Counted from the first letter of the stretch, positions 1 through 9,094 are shown. The stretch: DNA of 64,000 bases from CAXXOK01 sp963678055 (GCA_963678055.1 OY782679.1:1984001-2048000), one strand, 5' to 3'. Notes: generated from the sequence alone by a model not told the origin. Translations and numbers: made by a program.

Positions 1-484
1 GGTTATCTTTGGGATAGGGTGTATATACCTTTCCCGAAAAGCGGATAGTCTGTCCGTCAAATAGCTGCACGGGAGCATCCCCGGCATTGACATACACGGT
101 ACCATAGGCCATGCCGGACTGTGCCGCGCCCTCCAGCGCAATGTCCGTCAGCCGAACCGATACATTGCCGGCGCTGCTCAGTTTGGAATCCCCGTAGACC
201 GTCGCGGTGATGGTCTCATACTTTCCTTCTGGTGGCGTTGCCGGGTGCAGCCACAGCATCGTCCAGAACATAGCAAGCAACAGCGCAAGCGGTAGTAATA
301 TCAGGCGATATGGAAGACGCAGTAAGCGCAGCGGAAACAGCAGCAGCACGACGCCCGGCAACAACCATAGCGGCCACAGCCCCGGCGTTACCCGCGTGGC
401 CAGCCAAATGCCTGCAATAAAAAAGCCCGCAAGCGCAGGCAAAAACAAGTTGTGTTCGGTGGGCAAAGCAAAGCGCTTCTTCAT
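1..484 (-). CDS. ComEC/Rec2-family protein, N-terminal part (runs off window)
   Basis: An open frame of 161 codons begins at an ATG at 484 and runs off the left edge without a stop. The start ATG overlaps the ispF stop (ATGA), so the two genes are translationally coupled. The product begins MKKRFALPTEHNLFLPALAG, has about three hydrophobic segments in the first 75 residues, and then a soluble beta-rich stretch (residues ~80-161). This layout, membrane helices followed by an OB-like domain (DUF4131 type), is that of the N-terminus of ComEC/Rec2 DNA-uptake channels. The channel core and any metallo-beta-lactamase domain would lie outside the window, so the call rests on layout and composition. 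Another membrane protein cannot be excluded. Confidence 0.55.
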   Translation of the reverse strand, partial: MKKRFALPTEHNLFLPALAGFFIAGIWLATRVTPGLWPLWLLPGVVLLLFPLRLLRLPYRLILLPLALLLAMFWTMLWLHPATPPEGKYETITATVYGDSKLSSAGNVSVRLTDIALEGAAQSGMAYGTVYVNAGDAPVQLFDGQTIRFSGKVYTPYPKDN

Positions 485-960
485 GCCATGGTTTCCAGCA
501 AGCAGACCGCGTATGCTGTAATTCCCTTCTCCTCGCCTTCATACCCAAGATGCTCGGTGGTCGTCGCTTTCACACTGACCACATCCACAGGGATATGCAT
601 GCAGTTTGCCAGGGTTTCACGCATCACAGGGATATAAGCTGCCAGCTTGGGGCGCTGGGCGGCGATGGTGATATCGACATTCACAGGCGTATAGCGCTTT
701 AAGCTGATTTGGTGCATGACCTCTTCCAGCAGTTTTAGAGAGGATATGCCCCGATACTGACCGTCGGTATCGGGAAACAGCTTGCCGATGTCACCCAGCG
801 CCAGTGCGCCAAGCAGCGCGTCCATCAGGGCGTGCACGGCGACGTCCGCGTCCGAATGACCGGCCAGACCCTTTTCATGCGGAACATCCACACCACAGAG
901 AATGAGCTTACGCCCCGCCTCCAGTGCGTGAACATCCATACCGAACCCGATCCGCGTCAT
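481..960 (-). CDS. ispF: 2-C-methyl-D-erythritol 2,4-cyclodiphosphate synthase
   Basis: This 159-residue protein has the usual IspF length. It catalyses the cyclisation of CDP-methylerythritol 2-phosphate to MEcPP in the non-mevalonate isoprenoid pathway. Near the N-terminus is the metal site GMDVHAL (Asp8, His10), followed by GLAGHSDADVAVHALMDALL with the third ligand His and the substrate-binding Ser-Asp. FPDTD and the C-terminal VKATTTEHLG motif are also present. The common Tyr of the GYDVH motif is Met here, which is tolerated. Its ATG overlaps the ispD stop by 4 bp and its stop overlaps the ComEC-like start, so it sits in one operon. Confidence 0.97.
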   Translation of the reverse strand: MTRIGFGMDVHALEAGRKLILCGVDVPHEKGLAGHSDADVAVHALMDALLGALALGDIGKLFPDTDGQYRGISSLKLLEEVMHQISLKRYTPVNVDITIAAQRPKLAAYIPVMRETLANCMHIPVDVVSVKATTTEHLGYEGEEKGITAYAVCLLETMA

Positions 961-1643
961 GCGCTTTCATCCTCCAGTATTGTAAGGGCCAATTGCAGGT
1001 CAAACGCCGTTGTCAGTTTAATATTGCGGCGGCTGCCCTCGGTGACAAACACCGGCATATCGGCATGTTCCAGCAGTGCAGCATCGTCGGTGCCCAGATA
1101 GCCGTCCGCCTGCGCGACAGCGTGTGCTTTTTGAATCAATGCAAGCTGGAACGCCTGCGGCGTTTGCATGGCGCGCAGATTGCTGCGGTTTAGGGTTTCA
1201 ACAACCGCGCCCGTATCATCCACACGTTTAACCGTATCATGCACCGCAACTGAGGCAATGCCGGAGCCGTGTTCCTGTGCAGATTGCAGTGCGCGGGTGA
1301 TAATATCCTCCGTCACCAGGGCGCGTGCCCCATCGTGAATGAGTACAATGTCCGTGTCCTCGGGCAGGGCTTGCAGGCCGTTATAGACCGATGCCTGGCG
1401 CGTATCGCCGCCCTCGACGATGCTCACCACAAACCGCGAAAGCCCATACTTTCGTACCACGGCTTCCATCGCGGAAACCTCGCCCGGTCTGGCGACAATC
1501 ACCGCACCGGCGCAGATGCCGGTAAACGGTACGGCGGCGCGTACAATGGCCGGAATGCCGCGGATGGGCAGGAGGACTTTGTTTTCCTCCCCGCCCATAC
1601 GGCTTCCACTGCCAGCGCCCAGCAGCAACGCGTATGCTTTCAT
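957..1643 (-). CDS. ispD: 2-C-methyl-D-erythritol 4-phosphate cytidylyltransferase
   Basis: This 228-residue protein couples CTP to MEP, giving CDP-methylerythritol in isoprenoid synthesis. The nucleotide-binding signature LLGAGSGSRMGG lies at residues 7-18, followed by NKVLLPI. IVLIHDGARALV is the conserved IHDGARP-type metal/substrate loop and LRAMQTPQAF is the family TPQ motif. The ATG shares its first base with the stop of the upstream S4-domain gene (TGATG), and the stop overlaps the ispF ATG. The ispD-ispF adjacency is a classic arrangement and supports both calls. Confidence 0.97.
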   Translation of the reverse strand: MKAYALLLGAGSGSRMGGEENKVLLPIRGIPAIVRAAVPFTGICAGAVIVARPGEVSAMEAVVRKYGLSRFVVSIVEGGDTRQASVYNGLQALPEDTDIVLIHDGARALVTEDIITRALQSAQEHGSGIASVAVHDTVKRVDDTGAVVETLNRSNLRAMQTPQAFQLALIQKAHAVAQADGYLGTDDAALLEHADMPVFVTEGSRRNIKLTTAFDLQLALTILEDESA

Positions 1644-1915
1644 CAGCCACGCTCCGCCCGAACGGCATCGTCTTCTTCTACAACTTCATACAGGTCGGCC
1701 GCGCCTTCCTTGCGTACGGTTTCTTTCACATCCAGAATGCGGTACTTTCCGACCCGATTACCAAAGCGTATCTCCATCACATCACCGGGCTTCACATCCG
1801 CCCCGGGCTTAGCCGTGCGGCCGTTCAGGCTGACGCGGCCACCGGAACAGGCATCATTAGCCACCGTGCGGCGCTTGATGATGCGCGATACTTTCAGGAA
1901 TTTATCCAGTCGCAT
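1643..1915 (-). CDS. rqcP: RqcP (YabO) S4-domain ribosome quality-control protein
   Basis: This is a 90-residue protein starting MRLDKFLKVSRIIKRRTVAN. It is a single S4 RNA-binding domain (residues 1-60) with a short acidic tail. The start, the DVKPGDVMEIRFG segment and the length match Bacillus YabO/RqcP. That protein binds the 50S subunit and works with RqcH in C-terminal alanine tailing of stalled nascent chains. I chose the ATG at 1915 because the S4 domain begins there; the longer open frame upstream overlaps pepV entirely. It lies 1 bp after the pepV stop and shares a base with the ispD start. An Hsp15-type S4 protein is the alternative. Confidence 0.85.
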   Translation of the reverse strand: MRLDKFLKVSRIIKRRTVANDACSGGRVSLNGRTAKPGADVKPGDVMEIRFGNRVGKYRILDVKETVRKEGAADLYEVVEEDDAVRAERG

Positions 1916-1916
1916 A

Positions 1917-3296
1917 TTATTTCGTTTCCTCCTCCCCTGCCAGCAGCAAAATGGCACGAGCAAAGATTTTTGCATTGAGCAGCAGGGTCTCGATTTTGAT
2001 ATATTCGTCCGCCTGATGGGCAGTTTCCGGCTCGCCCGGGAACAGTGCGCCAAACGCCACACCCTCCTCCAGGCAACGGGCATAGGTGCCCCCGCCGATT
2101 GCAACGCACTCGCGTGCGCGGCCGGTTTGCACATAGTAGGCTTCCAGCAGCGCTGTGACCAGCTTGCTCTTGGGCGATACATGGTGCGGTTCCTTGAAAT
2201 GCAGGGTTTCCACTGTGAACGCTTCACCCAGTGTGGCTTTAATGGTTTCGATAATGCGCTTGCCATTGCAAAGCAGCGGATAGCGCATATCAATTTCGGC
2301 ATACAGGCCCTGCTCGTCGTAGTGTAGCACCCCAAGGTTCAGCGTCAGATCGCCACTGGTTTCGTCCTTGCACTTGATGCCAAGACTTTCGCCATCAAAC
2401 TCCGGGCCAATACAGTCTGCCAAGGTTTTCAGCGGGCCCTGCACACCAATAGCACGCAGCATGAGCAAAAGCTCGCCAAGCGCGTTTTTCGCACTTTCCG
2501 GCATGGACGCATGTCCTGCGATGCCCTTGGCCGACAGCAAAATCCCGTTATCGGTTTCCTCAGCTTCCACAGCGACGGTCATCTGTTTGGCCAGATTGTT
2601 GATCTCGGCGCAAAGCGCTGCATCGCCCTTGATGATCGCTGCTGCTTTGCCGGGGATTACGTTGTGCCGCTCACCCACGGCAATGGACTGCACCATCAGC
2701 CCCTCCGAAGCGGGCTTGGCGCGCAGTGCCAGGGCAATCAGGCCCTTTTCCGTGTTGATGACGGGGTACATTGCATCCGGGCTGAAGCCCTCTTTGGGCA
2801 TCTCAGCATGTTCCTTATAATAGGCCATGTCCTCCATGCCGCTTTCCTCGTCGCAGCCCAGAACCAGGCGGACTTCACGGCGCAGCGGTTTACCGGACTC
2901 CAGCACCGCTTTCATTGCATACAGCGCGGCCACAGCCGGGCCCTTATCATCAATCGCGCCACGGCCGATGATTTTTTCATCGTCGGTCACGCCTGCAAAC
3001 GGGTCCACAGTCCAGCCATCACCCACCGGGACGATATCCAGATGGGTTAAGATGCCCAGCGGGTTTACGCCTGCCGGGCCCATGCTGATGTCACCGGCAT
3101 ACCCGTCCAGATCACGGACCTGAAAGCCCATGGTCTGTCCATCGGCCAGTGCCGTATCCAGCGCTTTTCGCACCTCTTGACCAAAGGGTGCGTTCGGCGC
3201 GGCATCGCTTTTCAGGCTGGGGTGTGACAGCCACTTTTGCAGGGTTTGTATCATGTCGCCTTTGTGTTCGTCAATCCATTGGTTGATGTGATCCAT
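1917..3296 (-). CDS. pepV: Dipeptidase PepV, M20 metallopeptidase
   Basis: This 459-residue cytosolic metallopeptidase hydrolyses dipeptides with two catalytic zinc ions. The metal-ligand motif GILTHLDIVPVGDGW is near residue 80. GRGAIDDKGP gives the bridging Asp and the PepV-type basic residue, and LGCDEESGMEDM supplies the general-base Glu. CVAIGGGTYAR near the C-terminus holds part of the active site. The start at 3296 (MDHINQW) follows a GGAGGA site located 4-9 bases upstream and directly after the stop of the upstream gene. The extra 28 codons upstream are not needed. Length fits the PepV subfamily (450-470 residues). Confidence 0.92.
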   Translation of the reverse strand: MDHINQWIDEHKGDMIQTLQKWLSHPSLKSDAAPNAPFGQEVRKALDTALADGQTMGFQVRDLDGYAGDISMGPAGVNPLGILTHLDIVPVGDGWTVDPFAGVTDDEKIIGRGAIDDKGPAVAALYAMKAVLESGKPLRREVRLVLGCDEESGMEDMAYYKEHAEMPKEGFSPDAMYPVINTEKGLIALALRAKPASEGLMVQSIAVGERHNVIPGKAAAIIKGDAALCAEINNLAKQMTVAVEAEETDNGILLSAKGIAGHASMPESAKNALGELLLMLRAIGVQGPLKTLADCIGPEFDGESLGIKCKDETSGDLTLNLGVLHYDEQGLYAEIDMRYPLLCNGKRIIETIKATLGEAFTVETLHFKEPHHVSPKSKLVTALLEAYYVQTGRARECVAIGGGTYARCLEEGVAFGALFPGEPETAHQADEYIKIETLLLNAKIFARAILLLAGEEETK

Positions 3297-3307
3297 CGTG
3301 TCCTCCG

Positions 3308-4498
3308 TTATACGCGGGCGTGCTTTTTCACGGCACGCTCCAAAAGTTTTAGTGCTTCCAGGGTCTGGCTGTGCGGACATGCGAAGTTAATCCGCAGGAA
3401 CCCGTCGCCCTGTTCCCTGTCAAAGAACGTGCCTTCCATCAGGGCTACGCCCTCTTCATAGGTCGCGTCCATCAGTTCCTTGCCGGACAGGCCATAGGCA
3501 CGCAAGTCAATCCAGCCCATGTAGGTGGCCTCAATTGGCGAAAGTATGGCCTTGGGTAAACGCTCGGCCAACTCTCTCTGTAACAGCGCGCGAGCTTCGT
3601 GCAGGTATTTCATCAGCCCGGTCAGCCAGGCATCCCCGTGGGTGTACGCAGCCTGGGTCGCCTCCAGCGCGAAGATATTCTCACCGGATGCGCCTACATG
3701 GTCCATAAACTTGGTAATCGCCGTTTTAATCGCCTGGTTGCGGGTGAGCAGCACTGCCTGCCGCAGTCCCGCGATGTTAAAGGTCTTGGTGGCACTTGTC
3801 AGCACCGCAATCTTAGCATCTTTGGCCTCATCCAGCAACAGCATGGAGGTAAACGCGGCGTTATCATACACAAAACCGGCGTGAATTTCATCGGAAAGCA
3901 GAATGGTACCGTAACGCTTGCAAAGCGCGTAGATGCGCTCCAGTTCCTCGCGTTTCCACACACGCCCGATGGGGTTGTGCGGGCTGCAGATCATCATCAG
4001 CTTTACACCCGTGCCAAGTTGCGCTTCCAACTGCGTGAAGTTGATGCTGTAGCGCCCTTCCTGATCCCGAATCAGCGTATTGGGGATAATCTTGCGCCCG
4101 TTGGCAATGGCGGCGGAGAAAAACGGCCCGTACACAGGCGGCTGAATCAGAATAGAATCTCCGGGCTCGGTCAGCGAAAGGATGGCGGCTTTCATGCCGG
4201 TAACCACGCAGGGAATGGTCGCCTGTTCGTCGCTCGTCAGCTGCAGCCCCTGATGGCGCTTGTAATAGGCCAGCATCGCATCTACGGCTTCATCACGCTG
4301 GAATGTATAGCCGTATATGGGGTGCTCGGCGCGGGCTCTCATCGCGTCGACTATCTCCTGCGCGCAGCGGATATCCATGTCCGCCACCCACATGGGCAGC
4401 AAACCGTCCTTTTCCCGTTCCCATAATTTGTCCCACTTCTCGCACGATGTACAGCAGCGGTCAATTGGGCCATCAAAAAATGCGGTATTATATTTCAT
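3308..4498 (-). CDS. PatB/MalY-type PLP-dependent aminotransferase or C-S lyase
   Basis: This 396-residue class I/II fold-type I PLP enzyme has MWVADMDIRC near residue 37, which is the MalY/PatB signature WVADMDF. CSPHNPIGR is the cofactor-proximal Asn motif, LLSDEIHAGF gives the PLP Asp, and LTSATKTFNIAGL carries the Schiff-base Lys. Family members are mostly cystathionine beta-lyases, or aminotransferases acting on sulfur amino acids. The exact substrate cannot be read from the sequence. The ATG overlaps the TGA of the methyltransferase gene by 4 bp, so it belongs to the same minus-strand transcript. Confidence 0.85.
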   Translation of the reverse strand: MKYNTAFFDGPIDRCCTSCEKWDKLWEREKDGLLPMWVADMDIRCAQEIVDAMRARAEHPIYGYTFQRDEAVDAMLAYYKRHQGLQLTSDEQATIPCVVTGMKAAILSLTEPGDSILIQPPVYGPFFSAAIANGRKIIPNTLIRDQEGRYSINFTQLEAQLGTGVKLMMICSPHNPIGRVWKREELERIYALCKRYGTILLSDEIHAGFVYDNAAFTSMLLLDEAKDAKIAVLTSATKTFNIAGLRQAVLLTRNQAIKTAITKFMDHVGASGENIFALEATQAAYTHGDAWLTGLMKYLHEARALLQRELAERLPKAILSPIEATYMGWIDLRAYGLSGKELMDATYEEGVALMEGTFFDREQGDGFLRINFACPHSQTLEALKLLERAVKKHARV

Positions 4499-5124
4499 TG
4501 TTCTGCTCTTTTCTGCTCTGCGTCAGACAGGGCGTGCTCACAGCGGATTACCCAGAATCCGCCTTTTTTTGCTACGGTTTCCACAGTCCTAAACAGGGTT
4601 TTGAGATAATTCAGTGCAGACGGCGCTCCTTGCTGCTTGCGGATGACGAGCATGAATTGCCCCTCAGCCCTAAGCGCTTTGGCGGCGTCTGCAAACATGC
4701 GGTAGATAACCTGTTTCCCGGCACGAATTGGCGGGTTGGTCACAATCAGATCAAAGCTTTGGTCTTTCACGGTGGCAAACCCATCACCCTGTAGCACGGT
4801 GGCGGATACGCCGTTTTCCTTTGCGTTTGTTTGTGCCAGGGCTACGGCGCGGTCGTTGATATCGACCATCGTCAGGGTTGTGCCGGGGTTTGCTTTCTGA
4901 AGGCTCACACCAATGGCCCCATAGCCGCAGCCCATATCCAGCACATCGCTGCTTATCGTCTGAGGCAGCATATGAAGCAGCACCGCCGATCCCTTATCAA
5001 TCTCCGTGCGGGAAAACACACCGCTGTCGGTGTGGAAGGTCAAGCTATGCCCGCGGTAGAGGGTATCCACCGTTCGTGGTTTATGTTCGCTTTCCGGTGT
5101 TTGGGTAAAATAGTGGTCAGCCAT
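4495..5124 (-). CDS. Class I SAM-dependent methyltransferase, RsmC/YbxB-like
   Basis: This 209-residue protein starts MADHYFTQTPESEHKPR and resembles Bacillus YbxB, a small homologue of the 16S rRNA guanine methyltransferase RsmC. LDMGCGYGAIGVSL (about residue 60) is the SAM-binding motif I, and VTNPPIRAGKQV is the NPPI catalytic motif of N-methyltransferases acting on exocyclic amines. The start at 5124 is preceded by AAGGA with 8-base spacing; an ATG three codons upstream has poor spacing. It overlaps the end of the pseudouridine synthase gene by 8 bp. The RNA target is inferred only from the family and the neighbouring RNA-modification gene. Confidence 0.85.
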   Translation of the reverse strand: MADHYFTQTPESEHKPRTVDTLYRGHSLTFHTDSGVFSRTEIDKGSAVLLHMLPQTISSDVLDMGCGYGAIGVSLQKANPGTTLTMVDINDRAVALAQTNAKENGVSATVLQGDGFATVKDQSFDLIVTNPPIRAGKQVIYRMFADAAKALRAEGQFMLVIRKQQGAPSALNYLKTLFRTVETVAKKGGFWVIRCEHALSDAEQKRAEQ

Positions 5125-5860
5125 GGTTTTCATCCTTATCCATCCAGGCCGCACTGTGAAGCGCGGCAACCTCGTCCTCCCGCAGCGTACGGTACTGGCC
5201 GCAGGGGATATCCAACGTAATCGGGCCAAACGCCTGCCGGTGCAGCGCTGTAACCTGCAGCCCAAGCTTGGAAACCATACGCTTGATTTGGTGATACTTT
5301 CCTTCACGGATACGCACCACAGCGCGGCTCATGGCGGGAGAAGCTTCTTCAATCAACAGTTCAGCCGAAAGCGCTGTAAAATCCTTCAGCGCTATGCCTT
5401 CCCGAAACAAGGCGCAGTGCTCGGCCGTGAGTTCTCCGTCCACCGTAACAAGGTACTCTTTCCATACATGGGTTTTTGGCGCAAGCAGGCGGTGGTTTAG
5501 CTGCCCATCGTTGGTGAAAAGCAGCAGCCCCGTGGTGTCCTTATCCAGCCGGCCAACGGGCATTACACCACGTGTCAGTGCGGCAGGCGGCAGTAACTCC
5601 ATCACGGTTTGGGCCTTGCGGTCGCGTGCTGCGGTTAGTAGTCCCGCCGGTTTATGCAGCATCAGGTACTGAAACGGCGTATCCGTCAGCCTTTGCCCAT
5701 CCAGGCACACCGCCGCTGCCTCGGTATCGGCTTTGAATGCGGGATTACGCTGCACCGCGCCATCGACCGTAACATGGCCCGCACGGATCAGCTTGCCCGC
5801 GTCGCTGCGGGAGCGTTCGCCGGTTTGGGCCAGCAGTTTATCCAGTCTCGTTGCTGCCAT
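5117..5860 (-). CDS. 16S rRNA pseudouridine synthase, RsuA/RluB family
   Basis: This 247-residue protein has an N-terminal S4 RNA-binding domain (TRLDKLLAQTGERSRSDAGK) followed by a pseudouridine synthase catalytic domain. VGRLDKDTTGLLLFTNDG contains the catalytic Asp, and YLMLHKPAGLLTA and EGKYHQIKRM are the other family motifs. Members isomerise one uridine in rRNA; RsuA modifies position 516 in 16S rRNA. No clear ribosome site precedes the ATG at 5860. It sits 3 bp after the membrane-protein stop, so translation may depend on coupling. It could equally be an RluB-type 23S enzyme. Confidence 0.9.
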   Translation of the reverse strand: MAATRLDKLLAQTGERSRSDAGKLIRAGHVTVDGAVQRNPAFKADTEAAAVCLDGQRLTDTPFQYLMLHKPAGLLTAARDRKAQTVMELLPPAALTRGVMPVGRLDKDTTGLLLFTNDGQLNHRLLAPKTHVWKEYLVTVDGELTAEHCALFREGIALKDFTALSAELLIEEASPAMSRAVVRIREGKYHQIKRMVSKLGLQVTALHRQAFGPITLDIPCGQYRTLREDEVAALHSAAWMDKDENHG

Positions 5861-5863
5861 ACG

Positions 5864-6916
5864 TTAGCGCGGGTATCGCTCGCCCTGTATCGGCGTGTCC
5901 TGATACAGCGGCGGGTTTGCGTCCTTTGTGCTCGGCGTTCCGTTTTGAATCTGCCCGTTTTGGCTGCGCAGTCGCGCGGTCGCAAAGCGCGATGTAAGTA
6001 TGCGCCTCACAGGCGCAAGCGGCAGCCAGCAGGCCAGCAAGAGCAGCGATAGCGTGGCAAAGGGTACCGTAAGCTCCGGCAAGGAACCTTCACCGGTGAT
6101 GAGATCAAGCACGCGCAGAAGGAAATCGGTCGTGGTATCCCTGGGCGCGAAATGCTGATACAGTACAATCAGTACGGGGCTTAATAGCAGTAAGTTGACT
6201 AACGCAACTAGCAGTTGCTGCCAGCGCCTGCGCCGCAGAGAACGTGAGATTTCCCGCTTCGGGTTTTTATCCAGCAGCGTAGCCTCCGCCCAGATATAAC
6301 GGTACGCACTGTTGCGCACCATACCAAGCAAGAACAGCAATACGCATATCCCTGCAATGATCAAAAGGAAGACAACACCTTCGCCAAGCCCGCCCGGCAC
6401 ACTACTTTGCGTGCCGCCAAACAGACCCTTGATGAAATTTGTAATTCCCTGCCAGACCACCGTGACCGATCGGCCAAACGAGTCGAGAGCTGCAACCGGT
6501 TTGGTAAACTCATCATCGCCAGACCCCATAACGTACAGCACTGCGCCAAAGGCCAGCATTGGGATGGCCCACTTTAGCATATGGAGCAGATACACTACCC
6601 CTTCGGCTAACTTTTCCCCATACAGAGAAAACCCAAATGCCCTCTGCAAGGAAAACGGAATGCCCCGGCTGTGGTCGGATAGCGCCTGCGCAAAGCTGAA
6701 ACGCAGCGGCATTACAATGAAAATAAACAATACAGGGCTTAGCAGCGACAGCCACCGCAGGGGTGACCCTTCCGCAAACCAAACCAGCGCCCCCAGCGGC
6801 AAGAGGGTCAACATAAACAGTACCCCCGCCAGCAACGCATGCAGCAGCAGGTACCCATAGAACACAATGGGGCTTTGCACTCCGGAACGCCCGGACCCGC
6901 GTCTGACAAACTGCAT
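5864..6916 (-). CDS. Integral membrane protein of unknown function
   Basis: This is a 350-residue protein with about six hydrophobic segments: residues ~20-48, 58-75, 110-130, 183-205, 240-262 and 293-315. The segments are separated by charged loops, including a long middle loop and the basic stretch EISRSLRRRRWQQ. The C-terminal 40 residues are polar. I do not recognise the family. The start at 6916 follows GGAGG with 7-base spacing. It lies between an unknown soluble-protein gene and a pseudouridine synthase gene, with small gaps on both sides, which suggests cotranscription but gives no functional hint. Confidence 0.7.
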   Translation of the reverse strand: MQFVRRGSGRSGVQSPIVFYGYLLLHALLAGVLFMLTLLPLGALVWFAEGSPLRWLSLLSPVLFIFIVMPLRFSFAQALSDHSRGIPFSLQRAFGFSLYGEKLAEGVVYLLHMLKWAIPMLAFGAVLYVMGSGDDEFTKPVAALDSFGRSVTVVWQGITNFIKGLFGGTQSSVPGGLGEGVVFLLIIAGICVLLFLLGMVRNSAYRYIWAEATLLDKNPKREISRSLRRRRWQQLLVALVNLLLLSPVLIVLYQHFAPRDTTTDFLLRVLDLITGEGSLPELTVPFATLSLLLLACWLPLAPVRRILTSRFATARLRSQNGQIQNGTPSTKDANPPLYQDTPIQGERYPR

Positions 6917-6942
6917 TGGTATTCCTCCGTATTCTCCGCTGC

Positions 6943-7989
6943 CTAGTGCAGCAGATTCGCACTCATGGCAATCCAGCGTGGTGTATTGTTATACAGGTTC
7001 TTCAGCGCCTGCCGCATCGCATCGGTTGGGCGGATGCAAAGCATAGACGCCATCACCGCTTCCAACTCTTGAAAGGATACATTCTGCTTGACCAGAAAAC
7101 GCAGGTCATCAGCGGCTTCATCCGCACGCCATTCGGGCCGCATATTGCCGTAAAGCTCGTTTTGCATGGCTTCACTAATGGCCACTTCTTCGGAAAGCAT
7201 TCCATTCATGCCGCCCAGCAGTGATTCCTCCGTGAGTGTAATGGCAGCGTTCACCCTGCCTCCCAGCGTCCACAGCAGGCGGTAGGGGTCCGCCAGTGCA
7301 GGGTGCAACAACACCAGCTGACGGCTATCGTCGATAATATACTCAAAGCTTGCTTTGATGTAACGGTCCGCAATGACCGTTGCCCAATCGGCTTCAGATT
7401 CAAGCACATCCCGCTTGAACATCTCGTGCGGCTGATGGGCGGGCAGAAAGCCAGTGATATACAAAAGACCGTGAATGGTGACATCGTACCGGAAGGTACG
7501 GGTGCGCGCACTGGAATGTTCCTCCTTGGAGAACGCTTTCATCAGGGGTTCGCGCAAATCCTGAGCCAGTTCCAGCGTCCAGGCATCTCCGCCGGACTGG
7601 AAAAAGCACCACAGCCTGCGCTGAAGCGCTTCTGCGGCGGGGATCTCCTCCCAGTTTTTCGAGGTTAAACGACCGCCATTGAGCAGTAGCTGTTCCAGCA
7701 GCGCGTTCTCGACCGAGGACAGGTAGTGCACTTCGTGGGGTAAAAGCTTCATCACCTCAGCGCGCAGCGACTCCACCGTCACCAGCTTGTCGCCCTTTGC
7801 TTCGGAGGCGAAAAAGGATTGCTCAAACAACTGCTGTGCATAGGTATTGCTTGCCAGCGGCGAAAAAAGGCTGAACTGTAGTGTATTGGCTAAACGGCGC
7901 TCGCACGCCTCAAACTGTTTTTCCCGCAGGATACTGAGGGTTTTGTCCGCCCAGTCCTGCTCAAGGGTCAGACCTGATTCTCTAAACAT
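6943..7989 (-). CDS. Conserved hypothetical protein
   Basis: This 348-residue soluble protein has no signal peptide or membrane segment. It appears alpha-helical and rich in Leu, Glu and Ala, with many charged residues. No catalytic or nucleotide-binding motif could be picked out, and I do not recognise the family. The ATG at 7989 follows GAGG with 7-base spacing. Codon use matches its neighbours, and the frame covers its interval without competition, so it is very likely a real gene. It lies between ilvE and the membrane-protein gene on the same strand. Confidence 0.7.
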   Translation of the reverse strand: MFRESGLTLEQDWADKTLSILREKQFEACERRLANTLQFSLFSPLASNTYAQQLFEQSFFASEAKGDKLVTVESLRAEVMKLLPHEVHYLSSVENALLEQLLLNGGRLTSKNWEEIPAAEALQRRLWCFFQSGGDAWTLELAQDLREPLMKAFSKEEHSSARTRTFRYDVTIHGLLYITGFLPAHQPHEMFKRDVLESEADWATVIADRYIKASFEYIIDDSRQLVLLHPALADPYRLLWTLGGRVNAAITLTEESLLGGMNGMLSEEVAISEAMQNELYGNMRPEWRADEAADDLRFLVKQNVSFQELEAVMASMLCIRPTDAMRQALKNLYNNTPRWIAMSANLLH

Positions 7990-8020
7990 TGTATTGCCTC
8001 GTGTGCTACGCTAGTGTCTG

Positions 8021-9094
8021 TTACGGTACCGGGGTAATCCACTGGAAGGGATCTTCCACTTTACCATACTGGATTCCGGTAAGCGTGTCGTATATTTTGC
8101 GGGCAATCGGGCCGATGGAGTTATCCCCAATCAGAACCTCTTCCCCTTTGTAGAATATCTTGTTCACGGGCGAGATCACCGCCGCCGTGCCGGTGCCGAA
8201 TGCTTCGGTAATCTTGCCGCTCTTTGCGCCCTCAATCACCTCGTCAATGGGCACAGGGCGTTCCTGGGTTTCATACCCCAGATGCTTGGCAAGCTTCAAC
8301 GTGGAATCCCGCGTGATTCCCGACAGGATACTGCCGTTGAGCACAGGGGTAACCAGCGTTTTGCCTTCGTAGACGAACATCATGTTCATCGCGCCAACTT
8401 CTTCCACGTAGCGCTGCTCCACGCCGTCCAGCCAAAGCACCTGCGCATAGCCCAGTTTCTTGGCTTTCATACCGGCCAGAATGCTGGCGGAATAGTTGCC
8501 GCCTGTTTTGGCAACACCCACGCCACCGCGCACCGCGCGTACGTGCTCATCTTCCACATAAATGCCGACCGGCGCAAGGCCGCCCGCATAGTACGCGCCG
8601 CTTGGCGACAGCAGTACATAGTACAGGTAGCTGTCCGATGCCGACACGCCAAGGTATGCCTTGGTGGCAATCATCGTGGGCCGAATGTACAGGGACGCAC
8701 CGTCCACATGCGGCGTCCATTCCTTATCCACGGACAAAAGCGCAAGTAGGCTTTCGATATACAAATCAACCGGCATGGTCGCCATTCCCATCCGCGCGGC
8801 TGAGCGGTTCATACGCTCAAAATTATCGCGGATACGGAACAGGTTCATCCCGCCGTCTGCCCTGCGGTAGCACTTTGCACCTTCAAATATCTCCTGGCTG
8901 TAATGCAGTACCGAGCTTGCAGGATGCAGCGACAGGTTTTCAAGCGGCGTTACTCTGGCATCGTGCCAGCCATTACCTTCGCTATAGTTAATCCGCAGCA
9001 TATGATCGGTAAAAAGCCTGCCAAACCCAAGCTTTGATTCATCTTCCGGTTTTGGTTTGAGGCTCTCTGCCTTGGTGATTTTGATGTCGTACAT
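8021..9094 (-). CDS. ilvE: Branched-chain amino acid aminotransferase
   Basis: This 357-residue fold-type IV PLP aminotransferase of the longer (group II, eukaryote-like) BCAT type makes or degrades Leu, Ile and Val using 2-oxoglutarate/glutamate. FEGAKCYRRADG and FRIRDNFERMN are N-terminal family motifs. GVAKTGGNYSASI carries the PLP Lys, and LWLDGVEQRYVEEVGAMN and NGSILSGITRDS form the cofactor phosphate site. Length fits the 340-365 residue norm. The start at 9094 is preceded by GGAGGGG with 5-base spacing. It follows the peptidoglycan-binding gene by 18 bp, with no separate promoter or leader seen. Confidence 0.95.
   Translation of the reverse strand: MYDIKITKAESLKPKPEDESKLGFGRLFTDHMLRINYSEGNGWHDARVTPLENLSLHPASSVLHYSQEIFEGAKCYRRADGGMNLFRIRDNFERMNRSAARMGMATMPVDLYIESLLALLSVDKEWTPHVDGASLYIRPTMIATKAYLGVSASDSYLYYVLLSPSGAYYAGGLAPVGIYVEDEHVRAVRGGVGVAKTGGNYSASILAGMKAKKLGYAQVLWLDGVEQRYVEEVGAMNMMFVYEGKTLVTPVLNGSILSGITRDSTLKLAKHLGYETQERPVPIDEVIEGAKSGKITEAFGTGTAAVISPVNKIFYKGEEVLIGDNSIGPIARKIYDTLTGIQYGKVEDPFQWITPVP

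Noticed and set aside
1269..2327. Plus-strand open frame of 352 codons across ispD, rqcP and pepV
   Set aside because: It spans three convincing minus-strand genes and shows no recognisable protein features.
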